The notes under the pieces are model-generated. The model was not told where the DNA came from. It saw nothing but the letters and a program-made list of their open reading frames with translations, and ran no database searches. Position numbers and translations under genes: made by a program. Shown one piece after another: positions 1 through 7,373 of a stretch of DNA of 11,503 nucleotides. How positions within the stretch are numbered: the stretch's first letter is position 1; each line of letters begins with the position of its first letter. Source of the stretch: Desulfobacterales bacterium (GTDB lineage: Bacteria > Desulfobacterota > Desulfobulbia > Desulfobulbales > BM004); the NCBI GenBank assembly GCA_030621655.1, contig JAUXHH010000036.1:1-11503 (forward strand), in the 5' to 3' direction.

Positions 1-681
1 GAGCATTCTCTGGTCAGGCAATTGAAAAGAACCGGAAACAGCATCTTCATAAAGTTGTGTATTTTCAAGAAGCATCAACGTTAAGGCTGCGATCTGGTTC
101 GGTTTCATCTCTGTCAAAACACGGCCTGATTCAGAAGCATGGATTTCAGATTCGGCAATACCAGCAATACCAAGCAACACAGTGACGGACAAAAAGATGT
201 CTGCTTCTCGAACCATTCCTGCCGCCTCAATCATCTGCTCCGCATTTACTCCTTTTCGAATATTTTTCAAGGTAGGATTATGGCCGCTCTCAAGTCCCAT
301 GTAAATCCTGTCCAGGCCAAGCTTTTTCAACCGCAGAAACTCTTCATTATTTTTTCTCAGTATACTCCTGGCGTTGCCATAAAGGCTGATACGATTTACC
401 CAGGGCAGGTTCTCTCTTATACTGGAAAAAATCTCTGCCAAACGATCCGTTGGTATGATCAGGGCATCACCATCTCCGATAAATACCCTTTTCTGCTGTT
501 TGCAATACCTTGCAGCAAAAGCAATATCTTCGTTAATAATTGCTGAATCCTTAATGCGAAAACGCACACCTTTGTATGGACCGCAGAACGTGCACTTATT
601 GTGTGAACAACCGACGGAAACTTGCAGAATAATGGAGTTGGCCTCACTGGGAGGGCGAATTATATTACCTTCGTAATGCAA
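1..681 (-). CDS. Radical SAM protein, partial (3' end beyond left edge)
   Basis: The first 227 residues of a radical SAM enzyme are seen; the C-terminus lies outside the window. The N-terminus reads MHYEGNIIRPPSEA, then an SAM-cluster motif GCSHNKCTFCG with cysteines at about 25, 30 and 33. That spacing is Cx4Cx2C, not the usual Cx3Cx2C. Further radical SAM landmarks follow: FIGDGDAL after strand 2, LYGNARSI, and MGLESGHNPTLKNIRKG, which matches the GxESG region of COG1032-type proteins. Members use a [4Fe-4S] cluster and S-adenosylmethionine to make a 5'-deoxyadenosyl radical; the substrate of this subfamily is unknown to me. The start is taken as TTG (681-679), because an in-frame stop (the serC TGA) lies three codons upstream, no ATG is available, and the conserved YEG..RPPSEA block follows at once. 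It begins 6 bp after serC, so it is probably co-transcribed and perhaps translationally coupled. Family assignment is firm; function is not. Confidence 0.88.
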   Translation of the reverse strand, partial: MHYEGNIIRPPSEANSIILQVSVGCSHNKCTFCGPYKGVRFRIKDSAIINEDIAFAARYCKQQKRVFIGDGDALIIPTDRLAEIFSSIRENLPWVNRISLYGNARSILRKNNEEFLRLKKLGLDRIYMGLESGHNPTLKNIRKGVNAEQMIEAAGMVREADIFLSVTVLLGIAGIAESEIHASESGRVLTEMKPNQIAALTLMLLENTQLYEDAVSGSFQLPDQRML

Positions 682-687
682 AATATA

Positions 688-1770
688 TCAGCTGTTTTTC
701 TTTTCAAATGCAACCATGAAATCCACCAGTTTTTCAACTCCCTCTCTGGGAAAAGCATTATAGATAGAAGCTCTGCAACCGCCAACAGATCGGTGTCCTT
801 TCAGGCCATCAAACGAAACAGCTGCAGCTTCCTGGATAAACTGTGCTTCCAGTTCCGGTGTCGGCAGATTAAAGGTAACATTCATTATTGATCGTGAATC
901 AAACCGGGCATGGCCCGTATAAAAATCACTGTTGTCAATAGCCTGGTAAAGCAACTCTGCCTTTTCCAGATTCATTTTCTCAATGGATGGCAGCCCGCCC
1001 AGGTTCTTCAGCCATTTCAAAACAAGGCCGATTGTGTATATAGAAAAACATGGAGGAGTGTTGAACATTGAGCCTTTTTCGGCATGGGTTTTATAACGAA
1101 ACATTGTGGGAATGCTGTCCGGCGCATTATTTAACAGATCTTCGCGGATAATAACCACTGTACAGCCGGCTGGTCCCATATTTTTCTGGGCCCCGGCAAA
1201 AATAATCCCGAAACGGCTGACGTCGACCGTTCTTGCCAGAATATCAGAAGACATGTCACATACCAGATCAGTATCAGTTTCCGGGAACTGATGAAACTGT
1301 GTCCCGTAAATTGTGTTGTTCGATACAAAATAGAGGTATTCTGCATTCGCTGTTGCCTCATATTCATCCGGTAAAGGGACCTTGTCAAAAAGAGTATCTT
1401 CGCTGGAATAGGCAACATCGACATTGCCGAACAGTTTTGCTTCCTTAATAGCCTTTTTAGACCAGGTGCCGGTATTCAGATACGTGGCTGATTTTCCCGG
1501 TGGGAGCAGGTTCATCGGCACCATGGCAAACTGAGTCGAGGCTCCTCCTTGCAAGAAGAGGACCTTGTAATTGTCCGGTATACTCATCAGTTCACGGAGT
1601 AGAGATTCACACTCATCAACGACCTCAATGAATTCCTTGCTCCGATGGCTCATCTCTATCAGCCCAATTCCTTTATCATTGAAGTTGACAATATCTTTTG
1701 CAGCCTGAACCAGTACCTCATGAGGCAGGGTAGCAGGACCGGCGCTGAAATTGTAAATGCGGTCAGGCAT
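688..1770 (-). CDS. serC: Phosphoserine aminotransferase SerC
   Basis: A cytosolic PLP-dependent class V aminotransferase that converts 3-phosphohydroxypyruvate and glutamate to O-phosphoserine and 2-oxoglutarate, the second step of serine synthesis; in some bacteria it also serves pyridoxal phosphate synthesis. At 360 aa it matches the family (E. coli about 362). The N-terminus RIYNFSAGPATLP is diagnostic. Phosphate- and cofactor-binding GGAS lies at 76-79, CDMSSDIL near 171-178, and the Schiff-base lysine is K196 in FAGAQKNMGPAG. The C-terminal GCRASIYNAF is also typical. The ATG is preceded by GGAGG with a 9-base spacer, the only convincing Shine-Dalgarno in this window. It lies 90 bp after trmL and 6 bp before the radical SAM gene, all on the minus strand. 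No serA is visible nearby, so the serine pathway is not fully clustered here. The identification is very secure. Confidence 0.97.
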   Translation of the reverse strand: MPDRIYNFSAGPATLPHEVLVQAAKDIVNFNDKGIGLIEMSHRSKEFIEVVDECESLLRELMSIPDNYKVLFLQGGASTQFAMVPMNLLPPGKSATYLNTGTWSKKAIKEAKLFGNVDVAYSSEDTLFDKVPLPDEYEATANAEYLYFVSNNTIYGTQFHQFPETDTDLVCDMSSDILARTVDVSRFGIIFAGAQKNMGPAGCTVVIIREDLLNNAPDSIPTMFRYKTHAEKGSMFNTPPCFSIYTIGLVLKWLKNLGGLPSIEKMNLEKAELLYQAIDNSDFYTGHARFDSRSIMNVTFNLPTPELEAQFIQEAAAVSFDGLKGHRSVGGCRASIYNAFPREGVEKLVDFMVAFEKKNS

Positions 1771-1860
1771 GAGAAAAATCCTCCATATTTAGTATTATGA
1801 CACAATTAAATGATAATTTTTTTCCACAAAAACGTCCTGGAGATATGGCAGATGCAAACC

Positions 1861-2331
1861 TTACCAGAGAGATTGTTGGCGCAGAGCCTCGTACAAAACT
1901 ATGCCTGCGGCATTGGCAAGATTAAGACTTCGTATATTGTTATTACTCATCGGTATCGTGTAACAGCGCTCTATATACAGTTTAATTATCTCTTCCGGCA
2001 AGCCTTTCGTTTCCTTGCCAAAAATAAGGAAATCTCCCGGTTTAAATTCAACTTCTGTATATGGTCTACCGGTTTTTTTGGTGAAAAAATAAAGTTTCTT
2101 TTCATCCTGGGCTGTTAAAAAATCATCAAAACTTTCCCAGTAAACAATTTTCACATATTTCCAATAATCTAAACCTGCACGTTTCAGATGCTTATCATCG
2201 GTGCTGAACCCAAGGGGTTTAACAAGATGAAGGACTGTGTCGGTTGCGCCACACAACCTGGCTGTGGTCCCTGTATTGGGGGGGATTTCCGGTTCTACCA
2301 GGACAACGTTGAAAGGGCTAATAGTTAACAT
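1861..2331 (-). CDS. trmL: tRNA (cytidine/uridine-2'-O-)-methyltransferase TrmL (YibK family)
   Basis: A SPOUT-class methyltransferase of 156 aa that, in the TrmL/YibK family, methylates the 2'-OH of the wobble nucleotide 34 of certain leucine tRNAs using SAM. The three SPOUT motifs are present in order: PPNTGTTAR (17-25), FGKETKGLP (104-112) and IPMSNNNIRSLNLANAAG (126-143). The last two form the knotted SAM-binding site. Length fits the minimal TrmL type with no extra RNA-binding domain. I chose the ATG at 2331-2329; a TTG one codon upstream (2334-2332) is an alternative, and neither has a Shine-Dalgarno. The start lies 9 bp after the stop of the M23 peptidase, suggesting co-transcription and coupling. 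With miaA in the divergent operon, the window holds two modifiers of neighbouring anticodon-loop positions (34 and 37). In E. coli, TrmL is known to need the MiaA-dependent A37 modification on its substrate, so the two are functionally linked. Confidence 0.94.
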   Translation of the reverse strand: MLTISPFNVVLVEPEIPPNTGTTARLCGATDTVLHLVKPLGFSTDDKHLKRAGLDYWKYVKIVYWESFDDFLTAQDEKKLYFFTKKTGRPYTEVEFKPGDFLIFGKETKGLPEEIIKLYIERCYTIPMSNNNIRSLNLANAAGIVLYEALRQQSLW

Positions 2332-2340
2332 CAATGTTAA

Positions 2341-3699
2341 TTATAGAAAGGAAATCAAATGATCTTCGGTCAAAGTTATATTTTTGACCAGCAAGGTTTT
2401 CTCACCTGTGTCAGCATTAAAAAGTTCGGCAACTTCGGCACTCGATTGGAGGAAAATGGCCAATTCCTCATCTTGCAATACAGTTTTTGCCTTAAATTTT
2501 ATACCGAATGGATTCCTGAAAACACCATTATACTGGATACGGTAGTCAAGATGAGGTCCGGTGGATCTGCCTGTCGACCCAACATAACCGATAATGTCTT
2601 TCTGCTGGACGGTGCTGCCTTTTTTTAAACCTTTTTTGTACCCGTTCAAATGTCCGTAATATGTTTTATACCCACCATGGTGTCGAAGGATGACCGTTTT
2701 TCCAAAACCTCCCTTTCTGCCAATGTACTCCACTCTTCCTTCTGCCGTTGCCATTACCGATGTACCTCTTGGTGCTGCCAGATCGACCCCGAGGTGAGGT
2801 CTTACAATACCATCTATAGGGTGCTTACGTCTCATGGTAAACCGGGATGTTACCCGGCCAAACGGAATCGGTGACCGAATGAACCAGGTCCCCAATGCCT
2901 CTCCATTCTGATCAAAATGACCGGCAGGTGTGTTTTCAGAAGCAAAGTGATATCCTTGATACTCATTATTCTGTTTCTGATAACGGGCCACCAGGATTTT
3001 TCCATATCCCACAAAGACATCATCTTTAAAATATTTTTCCACCAGAAGTTCAAATCTGTCACCTGCTCTGGTTTCCGTGTTAAAATCGATTTTAGAGGCA
3101 AAAATATCAGCATAGGCGTGAATGAGTTTGGGCTCTTCACCCAATTCAGAAAACGCGGCATAAAGTGACGAAACAATATCACCGGAAAGTCTTTCAACCC
3201 TGTATTCCAGTGGGACTGCCTGCCTGGCAGCCCAATAATTACCATCTTCATTGCGTTTTAAAATATGGGTATTTAATAGTCCGGATTCATACGTTGCCCG
3301 GGCGATGGAATTATCCTGCTCTAAAACAATAGTGAAGCGATCACCGGGTTGCAGCATTTTAAAATCAAGCGATTCAGCAAAACCTTTTATGATGTCGCAC
3401 CTGACAGTATTCGACACCTTGAGCCGCTTCATGGCCAGATCAAAACTTTCGCCTTTTTTTATTTCGCCGGCAATTTCAGTTTGAATGACAGATGATGTGT
3501 CTGCTAATAAGGTTGCTGCCAGGTCAGGACTGGAGATATTGATCTGGACATCATGGCTTTGTTCTTCAAGATTGGCAGAAAGAGGAACCGCAACGGCATT
3601 GTCATTAAAATCCTCTTGAACTAACAGTAAAACAAGGACAATCCCAATCCAGATTGCCAGTGAGACCGTTGAACCCATTAATATTTTTCCAGAATCCAT
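2341..3699 (-). CDS. Membrane-anchored M23 family peptidase (MepM/Csd3-like endopeptidase)
   Basis: A 452-aa cell-wall hydrolase candidate. An N-terminal hydrophobic segment (about 10-28, TVSLAIWIGIVLVLLLV) anchors it in the inner membrane with the rest in the periplasm. Residues about 75-145 resemble the LysM/OapA-like domain, including KKGESFDLAMKRL and LQPGDRF. Residues 170-270 resemble the second Csd3-type N-terminal domain, including SLYAAFSELGE and RAGDRFELLVEK. The LytM/M23 domain covers about 298-395: HLGVD (H302, D306), YGHL (H350) and GPHLDYR (H383, D385). Relatives such as MepM and Csd3 cut D-Ala-mDAP crosslinks to allow peptidoglycan growth or shape. The third zinc ligand, normally His in the HLH motif, is Asp here (codon GAC). 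The start ATG is followed directly by the charged residue and anchor expected; no clear Shine-Dalgarno precedes it. It is first in the minus-strand string. Fold is secure; exact cleavage specificity is not. Confidence 0.9.
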   Translation of the reverse strand: MDSGKILMGSTVSLAIWIGIVLVLLLVQEDFNDNAVAVPLSANLEEQSHDVQINISSPDLAATLLADTSSVIQTEIAGEIKKGESFDLAMKRLKVSNTVRCDIIKGFAESLDFKMLQPGDRFTIVLEQDNSIARATYESGLLNTHILKRNEDGNYWAARQAVPLEYRVERLSGDIVSSLYAAFSELGEEPKLIHAYADIFASKIDFNTETRAGDRFELLVEKYFKDDVFVGYGKILVARYQKQNNEYQGYHFASENTPAGHFDQNGEALGTWFIRSPIPFGRVTSRFTMRRKHPIDGIVRPHLGVDLAAPRGTSVMATAEGRVEYIGRKGGFGKTVILRHHGGYKTYYGHLNGYKKGLKKGSTVQQKDIIGYVGSTGRSTGPHLDYRIQYNGVFRNPFGIKFKAKTVLQDEELAIFLQSSAEVAELFNADTGEKTLLVKNITLTEDHLISFL

Positions 3700-3927
3700 T
3701 ATTCTAAATCTTTTGCTGTATAAACGGTGTTTTAGTTTTTAATTGTTATTATAGTTAAAGTGTTGGAGTTTTCTAACAATATCTAAAAGGTATTACAAGT
3801 TTGTTTTTGTCTGGAAATATTATGGACTCGCATTATAACACAACCTAAGCGGAAACATAGTTGCTTTTTTGGCAATAAAGTTTACATTGTTCTCTCTTAA
3901 ACCGATTCACTTTAATTTATAAAAACA
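3700..3927. promoter_or_regulatory. Divergent intergenic region between the M23 peptidase gene and lysC
   Basis: This 228-bp AT-rich stretch separates two divergent gene strings and must hold the promoters of both unless transcription enters from outside the window. I see no lysine-riboswitch-like architecture, no tRNA and no convincing terminator hairpin. For the plus direction, TATAAC (3834-3839) and TATTAT (3818-3823) each match five of six bases of the -10 consensus, but neither has a good -35 at the right distance. For the minus direction see the separate candidate. An inverted repeat near the lysC start is listed separately. Confidence 0.6.
3748..3776 (-). promoter_or_regulatory. Candidate sigma70-type promoter for the M23-trmL-serC string
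   Basis: On the minus strand a perfect TATAAT (3753-3748) lies about 48 bases upstream of the M23 start codon. At a 17-base spacer the -35 position holds TTAGAA (3776-3771), which matches TTGACA at only three positions. The -10 is exact and well placed, but in AT-rich DNA such a hexamer can occur by chance, so this is a candidate only. Confidence 0.35.
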
Positions 3928-3931
3928 ATGT
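3884..3931. repeat. 8-bp inverted repeat spanning the lysC translation start
   Basis: ACATTGTT (3884-3891) and its exact reverse complement AACAATGT (3924-3931) are separated by 32 bases. The right arm contains the first possible lysC start codon (3928-3930). In the mRNA the arms could pair and mask that start, or the pair could be an operator. The arms are short and AT-rich and the loop is long, so chance is possible. Confidence 0.25.
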
Positions 3932-5163
3932 TAAAAATGTCATTAATCGTTCAAAAATATGGTGGAACCTCAGTAGGCTCACCTGAAAAAATAAAGGCCG
4001 TTGCCGAGCAGGTTCTCGATTACAGAAGCAAGGGACACCAGATGGTTGTTGTGCTCTCTGCAATGTCAGGTGAAACCGATCGTTTAATATCACTTGCAAA
4101 TAGCGTGCAGGAACAACCTGACACCCGCGAAATGGATGTGCTGCTGTCAACCGGAGAACAGGTGACCATATCTCTTTTTGCCATGGCGGTAAAGGCTGCA
4201 GGATTTGATGCAATCTCCTTTCTTGGCGATCAGGTTAAAATACTCACCAGTAGTATGCACACCAAGGCAAGAATCGAATCCGTTGATACGGATAAGGTAA
4301 AAAAACATCTTGCACAAGGGAAAATAGTTGTTATCGCAGGTTTTCAAGGTGTTGACGAAAATGGTGATATTACCACACTGGGCAGAGGAGGTTCGGACAC
4401 CACTGCAGTTGCACTTGCAGCAACCCTTGAAGCTGACCAGTGTGAAATCTTTACTGATGTTGAAGGTGTTTTTACAACTGATCCTAACGTCTGTGCTTCA
4501 GCCCGTAAGATTGATCGCATCTCATATGACGAAATGTTGGAGTTAGCCAGCTTAGGTGCCAAGGTGCTCGATATCAGGTCAGTTGGTTTGGCAAAAAGAT
4601 ATAAAGTTCCACTGCATGTCAGGTCGACATTTGTTGATACTGAAGGAACATGGGTGGTCGAGGAGGATAAAGCAATGGAATCCATGTTGGTTTCTGGAGT
4701 GACGTATAATAAAAATGAGGCGAGGATTACCATCACCAAGGTGCCTGATAACCCTGGCATCGCTTCAAAAATTTTCATGCCCATTTCAGATGCCGGTATT
4801 GTGGTGGATATGATTATCCAGAATACCAGGGCAGGGGACTTGACGGACATGACCTTTACAGTACCCCGGACCGATTTTAAAAAAGCGATGGAATTGGTTG
4901 AAAAAATAGCAGCGGATATTGGTGCTGAAAATGTAAGCGGTGCGGATAATATTGCAAAAGTTTCCATTGTTGGCGTTGGCATGCGCAACAACTCAGGTAT
5001 CGCAGCAACCATGTTCCATGTTCTGGCGAATGAAGGCATTAACATTATGATGATCAGCACCTCTGAAATTAAGGTATCCTGCGTTATTGAAGAGAAATAC
5101 ACTGAACTGGCAATCAGGGCACTTCACGATGCTTTTGCCCTGGAAAGGGTTGACATTCAATAA
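3928..5163 (+). CDS. lysC: Aspartokinase (monofunctional, LysC type)
   Basis: Phosphorylates aspartate with ATP to 4-phosphoaspartate, the entry step to lysine (and diaminopimelate), methionine and threonine. The protein is 411 aa, the usual length of the monofunctional alpha-type enzyme. The kinase domain opens with IVQKYGGTSVG (7-17), and the substrate/ATP region GRGGSDTTAVALAA (152-165) and FTDVEGVFTTDP (175-186) follow. Two regulatory ACT domains cover about 268-335 (KVPDNPGIASKIF) and 345-405 (VGVGMRNNSGIAATMF), indicating feedback control by end-product amino acids, commonly lysine and threonine. Two starts are possible: ATG 3928 and ATG 3937; the second gives MSLIVQKYGGTS, closer to the usual family N-terminus. 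Neither has a Shine-Dalgarno. It is first in the plus-strand string; cimA begins 25 bp after its stop. An internal start producing a separate beta (ACT-only) subunit, as in Bacillus, was not evident. Confidence 0.96.
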   Translation: MLKMSLIVQKYGGTSVGSPEKIKAVAEQVLDYRSKGHQMVVVLSAMSGETDRLISLANSVQEQPDTREMDVLLSTGEQVTISLFAMAVKAAGFDAISFLGDQVKILTSSMHTKARIESVDTDKVKKHLAQGKIVVIAGFQGVDENGDITTLGRGGSDTTAVALAATLEADQCEIFTDVEGVFTTDPNVCASARKIDRISYDEMLELASLGAKVLDIRSVGLAKRYKVPLHVRSTFVDTEGTWVVEEDKAMESMLVSGVTYNKNEARITITKVPDNPGIASKIFMPISDAGIVVDMIIQNTRAGDLTDMTFTVPRTDFKKAMELVEKIAADIGAENVSGADNIAKVSIVGVGMRNNSGIAATMFHVLANEGINIMMISTSEIKVSCVIEEKYTELAIRALHDAFALERVDIQ

Positions 5164-5188
5164 AATATATAAAAAAGTTCCTACTATT

Positions 5189-6787
5189 ATGAATCATAAG
5201 ATAGATATATACGACACGACATTAAGGGATGGCACCCAGGCTGAGAATTTTAACCTGTCGGTTGAGGACAGAATCCGCATCAGTCTGAAACTTGATGAGC
5301 TTGGCATAGATTTTATAGAAGGCGGATGGCCCGGCTCAAATCCCAGTGCGGTTGAATTTTTCAAGGCCATGCAAAATCAGCCCCTGAAGCATGCCAAACT
5401 CACTGCTTTCGGCTCCACCAGAAACTTCAGTAAACCTGTAGATCAGGATCCTAATCTGCAGGCATTAATTGCTGCAAAAACACCAGGGATTACCATTTTC
5501 GGAAAAACATGGGATGTCCATGTCAGGGATGCGCTGCGCATCGGACTTGAGGATAATCTCACTATTATTGTTGAGTCCCTGCAATACCTGAAGCCCCATG
5601 TCGAACATCTGTTCTATGATGCTGAGCATTTCTTTGATGGTTTTAAACAAAATACCGAATATGCCCTGGCTACTATTGATAAGGCTGTAGAAGGGGGTGC
5701 TGAATGCCTGGTGCTCTGTGACACCAACGGTGGCACTCTGCCCAACGAGATCCCTGCTATTCTTGAAGCTTTATATAGTCATCTTGAAAGCAAGGGATGC
5801 ACCATTCCGTTGGGCATACATGCCCATAATGATTCTGATACAGCTGTAGGCAACTCCATGGTGGCAGTTTCAATGGGCATATCCCATGTACAGGGGACCA
5901 TGAACGGCTTTGGAGAGCGATGTGGCAACGCCAACCTTACCTCAATTATTGCCGGATTGGCGCTGAAGATGAAATGCCGGTTCAAAGCAGCGGAAAAACT
6001 TGAGCGTTTGCATGAGACTGCCCGTTTTGTCAATGAACTTGCCAATCTGCCCCATAATAAGTACCAGCCCTATGTCGGCAGGTCAGCATTTGCCCATAAA
6101 GGTGGAATACATGTCCAGGCGGTAGAACGCAATCCAATTACCTATGAACACATAGAACCGGAAAGGGTGGGCAATGTCAGGCGCATCCTCATATCTGACC
6201 AGTCAGGCAAGAGCAATGTCTTGCATAAGGCTAAAAAATTCGGACTTAATCTTGACAGTAAAGATCCCGCAGTCAGTCAGATTGTCCAGGAGCTTAAGGA
6301 GCTGGAAAATCAGGGATTCCAGTACGAAGGCGCAGAGGCCTCTTTCGAACTCCTGATGAGAAAGGCATTGGGTACGAGACGCCATTATTTTGATCTTAAA
6401 GGTTTCAGGGTAATAAGCCAAAAAGCCAGTATGGATGAACCATCCAAGGATGAGGCTACCATCCGGATTGTTGTAGGAGATGAAGGTGAAGTACACACTG
6501 CTGCACTCGGTGATGGGCCTGTTAATGCACTGGATAAGGCATTAAGAAAAGCTCTGACACGTTTCTATCCAAAGCTAAAAGACATGGAATTGGCTGATTA
6601 CAAGGTACGGGTACTCTCAGGTGGACATGGCACAGGAGCTATGGTGCGTGTCCTGATCCAGTCACGTGATCAGGAATCAGAATGGGGAACTGTAGGGGTT
6701 TCTCATGATATTCTTGAGGCGAGTTGGCAGGCATTGGTTGATTCTATCACCTACAAACTCATGAAGGATGAAAAAAAACAGAGCTAG
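5189..6787 (+). CDS. cimA: (R)-citramalate synthase CimA
   Basis: Condenses acetyl-CoA with pyruvate to (R)-citramalate, giving 2-oxobutyrate for isoleucine without threonine deaminase. The 532-aa protein belongs to the HMGL-like DRE-TIM metallolyases. YDTTLRDGTQAENF (8-21) holds catalytic R13-D14; the metal-binding HAHND is at 211-215 (H211, H213), followed by NGFGERCGNANL (239-250). GRSAFAHKGGIHVQAV follows, and the C-terminal LeuA-type allosteric domain occupies about 395-525, implying feedback inhibition, probably by isoleucine. GGWPGSNP (45-52) fits the CimA/homocitrate-like TIGR00977 type rather than LeuA proper. The frame is open for 34 codons further upstream into lysC, but the conserved N-terminus and the lysC overlap favour ATG 5189. 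Adjacent to lysC, it places aspartate-family and isoleucine precursor synthesis in one unit. Confidence is high that it is citramalate rather than isopropylmalate synthase, without biochemical proof. Confidence 0.93.
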   Translation: MNHKIDIYDTTLRDGTQAENFNLSVEDRIRISLKLDELGIDFIEGGWPGSNPSAVEFFKAMQNQPLKHAKLTAFGSTRNFSKPVDQDPNLQALIAAKTPGITIFGKTWDVHVRDALRIGLEDNLTIIVESLQYLKPHVEHLFYDAEHFFDGFKQNTEYALATIDKAVEGGAECLVLCDTNGGTLPNEIPAILEALYSHLESKGCTIPLGIHAHNDSDTAVGNSMVAVSMGISHVQGTMNGFGERCGNANLTSIIAGLALKMKCRFKAAEKLERLHETARFVNELANLPHNKYQPYVGRSAFAHKGGIHVQAVERNPITYEHIEPERVGNVRRILISDQSGKSNVLHKAKKFGLNLDSKDPAVSQIVQELKELENQGFQYEGAEASFELLMRKALGTRRHYFDLKGFRVISQKASMDEPSKDEATIRIVVGDEGEVHTAALGDGPVNALDKALRKALTRFYPKLKDMELADYKVRVLSGGHGTGAMVRVLIQSRDQESEWGTVGVSHDILEASWQALVDSITYKLMKDEKKQS

Positions 6788-7361
6788 TGAACCAGATGTT
6801 CTTCAGTCAGCAGATAGTAAGCTGCAAAAGAACTTAGCGAAAAACATTCCGGTTTTTCTTGTCCTTGGTCTCTGCCTTCTTGCCGTTAATATTTTCTCCA
6901 GCCGATCCTCTCTATTTCAAGAATATTTAACGCCGGCATCAGACACAGCTGAAAAATATGTCTGGATAACAGGATCACCCGAGGTTAAAGAAGGGTTATA
7001 CCTTCTCACTCCGGAGCAATTGGAAGAAACCTTCCCGGAATTGCTGCCCCTTATGACCATAGCATCAGCTTCGCTGGAATTTGATTCCAGGGTAGCAGCC
7101 TTTCAGTATAAATCTGATGTACCCCAAGCAGTCAATCTTCCGCCTGCAGTAGCAAACATCTTCTTCCAGCCAATTTCCATAAACCGTGCTGAAAAAGAAA
7201 TTCTGAGCACATTGCCTGGGATTGGTCCTAAGTTGGCCGAAAGAATCGTTCTGAGAAGAGATAATAAGGGACCATTCAGATCGAAGGATGAACTCTTGCA
7301 CATAACCGGGATCGGCCCTAAAAAACTCGACCGATTGCTTGATCATATAATTTTAAACTAG
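6768..7361 (+). CDS. Membrane-anchored ComEA-like helix-hairpin-helix protein
   Basis: A 197-aa protein with a short cytosolic N-terminus, one transmembrane helix (about 28-44, NIPVFLVLGLCLLAVNIF) and a periplasmic remainder. Residues 64-92 (VWITGSPEVKEGLYLLTPEQL) faintly resemble an SLBB strand pattern seen in ComEA. The C-terminus carries two helix-hairpin-helix motifs, LPGIGPKLAERI (149-160) and ITGIGPKKLDRL (179-190), linked by RRDNKGPFRSKDEL. This is the classic ComEA DNA-binding module, which captures double-stranded DNA during natural transformation. The gene overlaps the cimA end by 20 bp. Its ATG is the only one available; AAGG lies only one base upstream, too close to act as a normal ribosome site, so coupling to cimA termination is likely. 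No comEC or pilus gene is in view, so a competence role is inference; small HhH proteins may also have other DNA-related jobs. Confidence 0.82.
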   Translation: MKKNRASEPDVLQSADSKLQKNLAKNIPVFLVLGLCLLAVNIFSSRSSLFQEYLTPASDTAEKYVWITGSPEVKEGLYLLTPEQLEETFPELLPLMTIASASLEFDSRVAAFQYKSDVPQAVNLPPAVANIFFQPISINRAEKEILSTLPGIGPKLAERIVLRRDNKGPFRSKDELLHITGIGPKKLDRLLDHIILN

Positions 7362-7373
7362 CCTGCATATTTC

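Noticed and set aside
139..546. 135-aa plus-strand frame at the left edge
   Set aside because: The minus-strand frame here encodes an unbroken radical SAM protein with clear motifs; the plus frame is its shadow.
3700..3927. Lysine riboswitch upstream of lysC
   Set aside because: No multi-helix, GC-containing conserved core is visible; the region is plain AT-rich DNA with only one short inverted repeat.
4344..5102. 252-aa open frame antisense to lysC
   Set aside because: It is fully antisense to the well-conserved lysC, has no recognisable domain, and such frames commonly arise from codon bias on the opposite strand.
5087..5188. 34-codon N-terminal extension of the cimA reading frame into lysC
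   Set aside because: It lies inside the lysC ACT-domain coding region, and the conserved CimA N-terminus (IYDTTLRDG) follows directly after the internal ATG at 5189.
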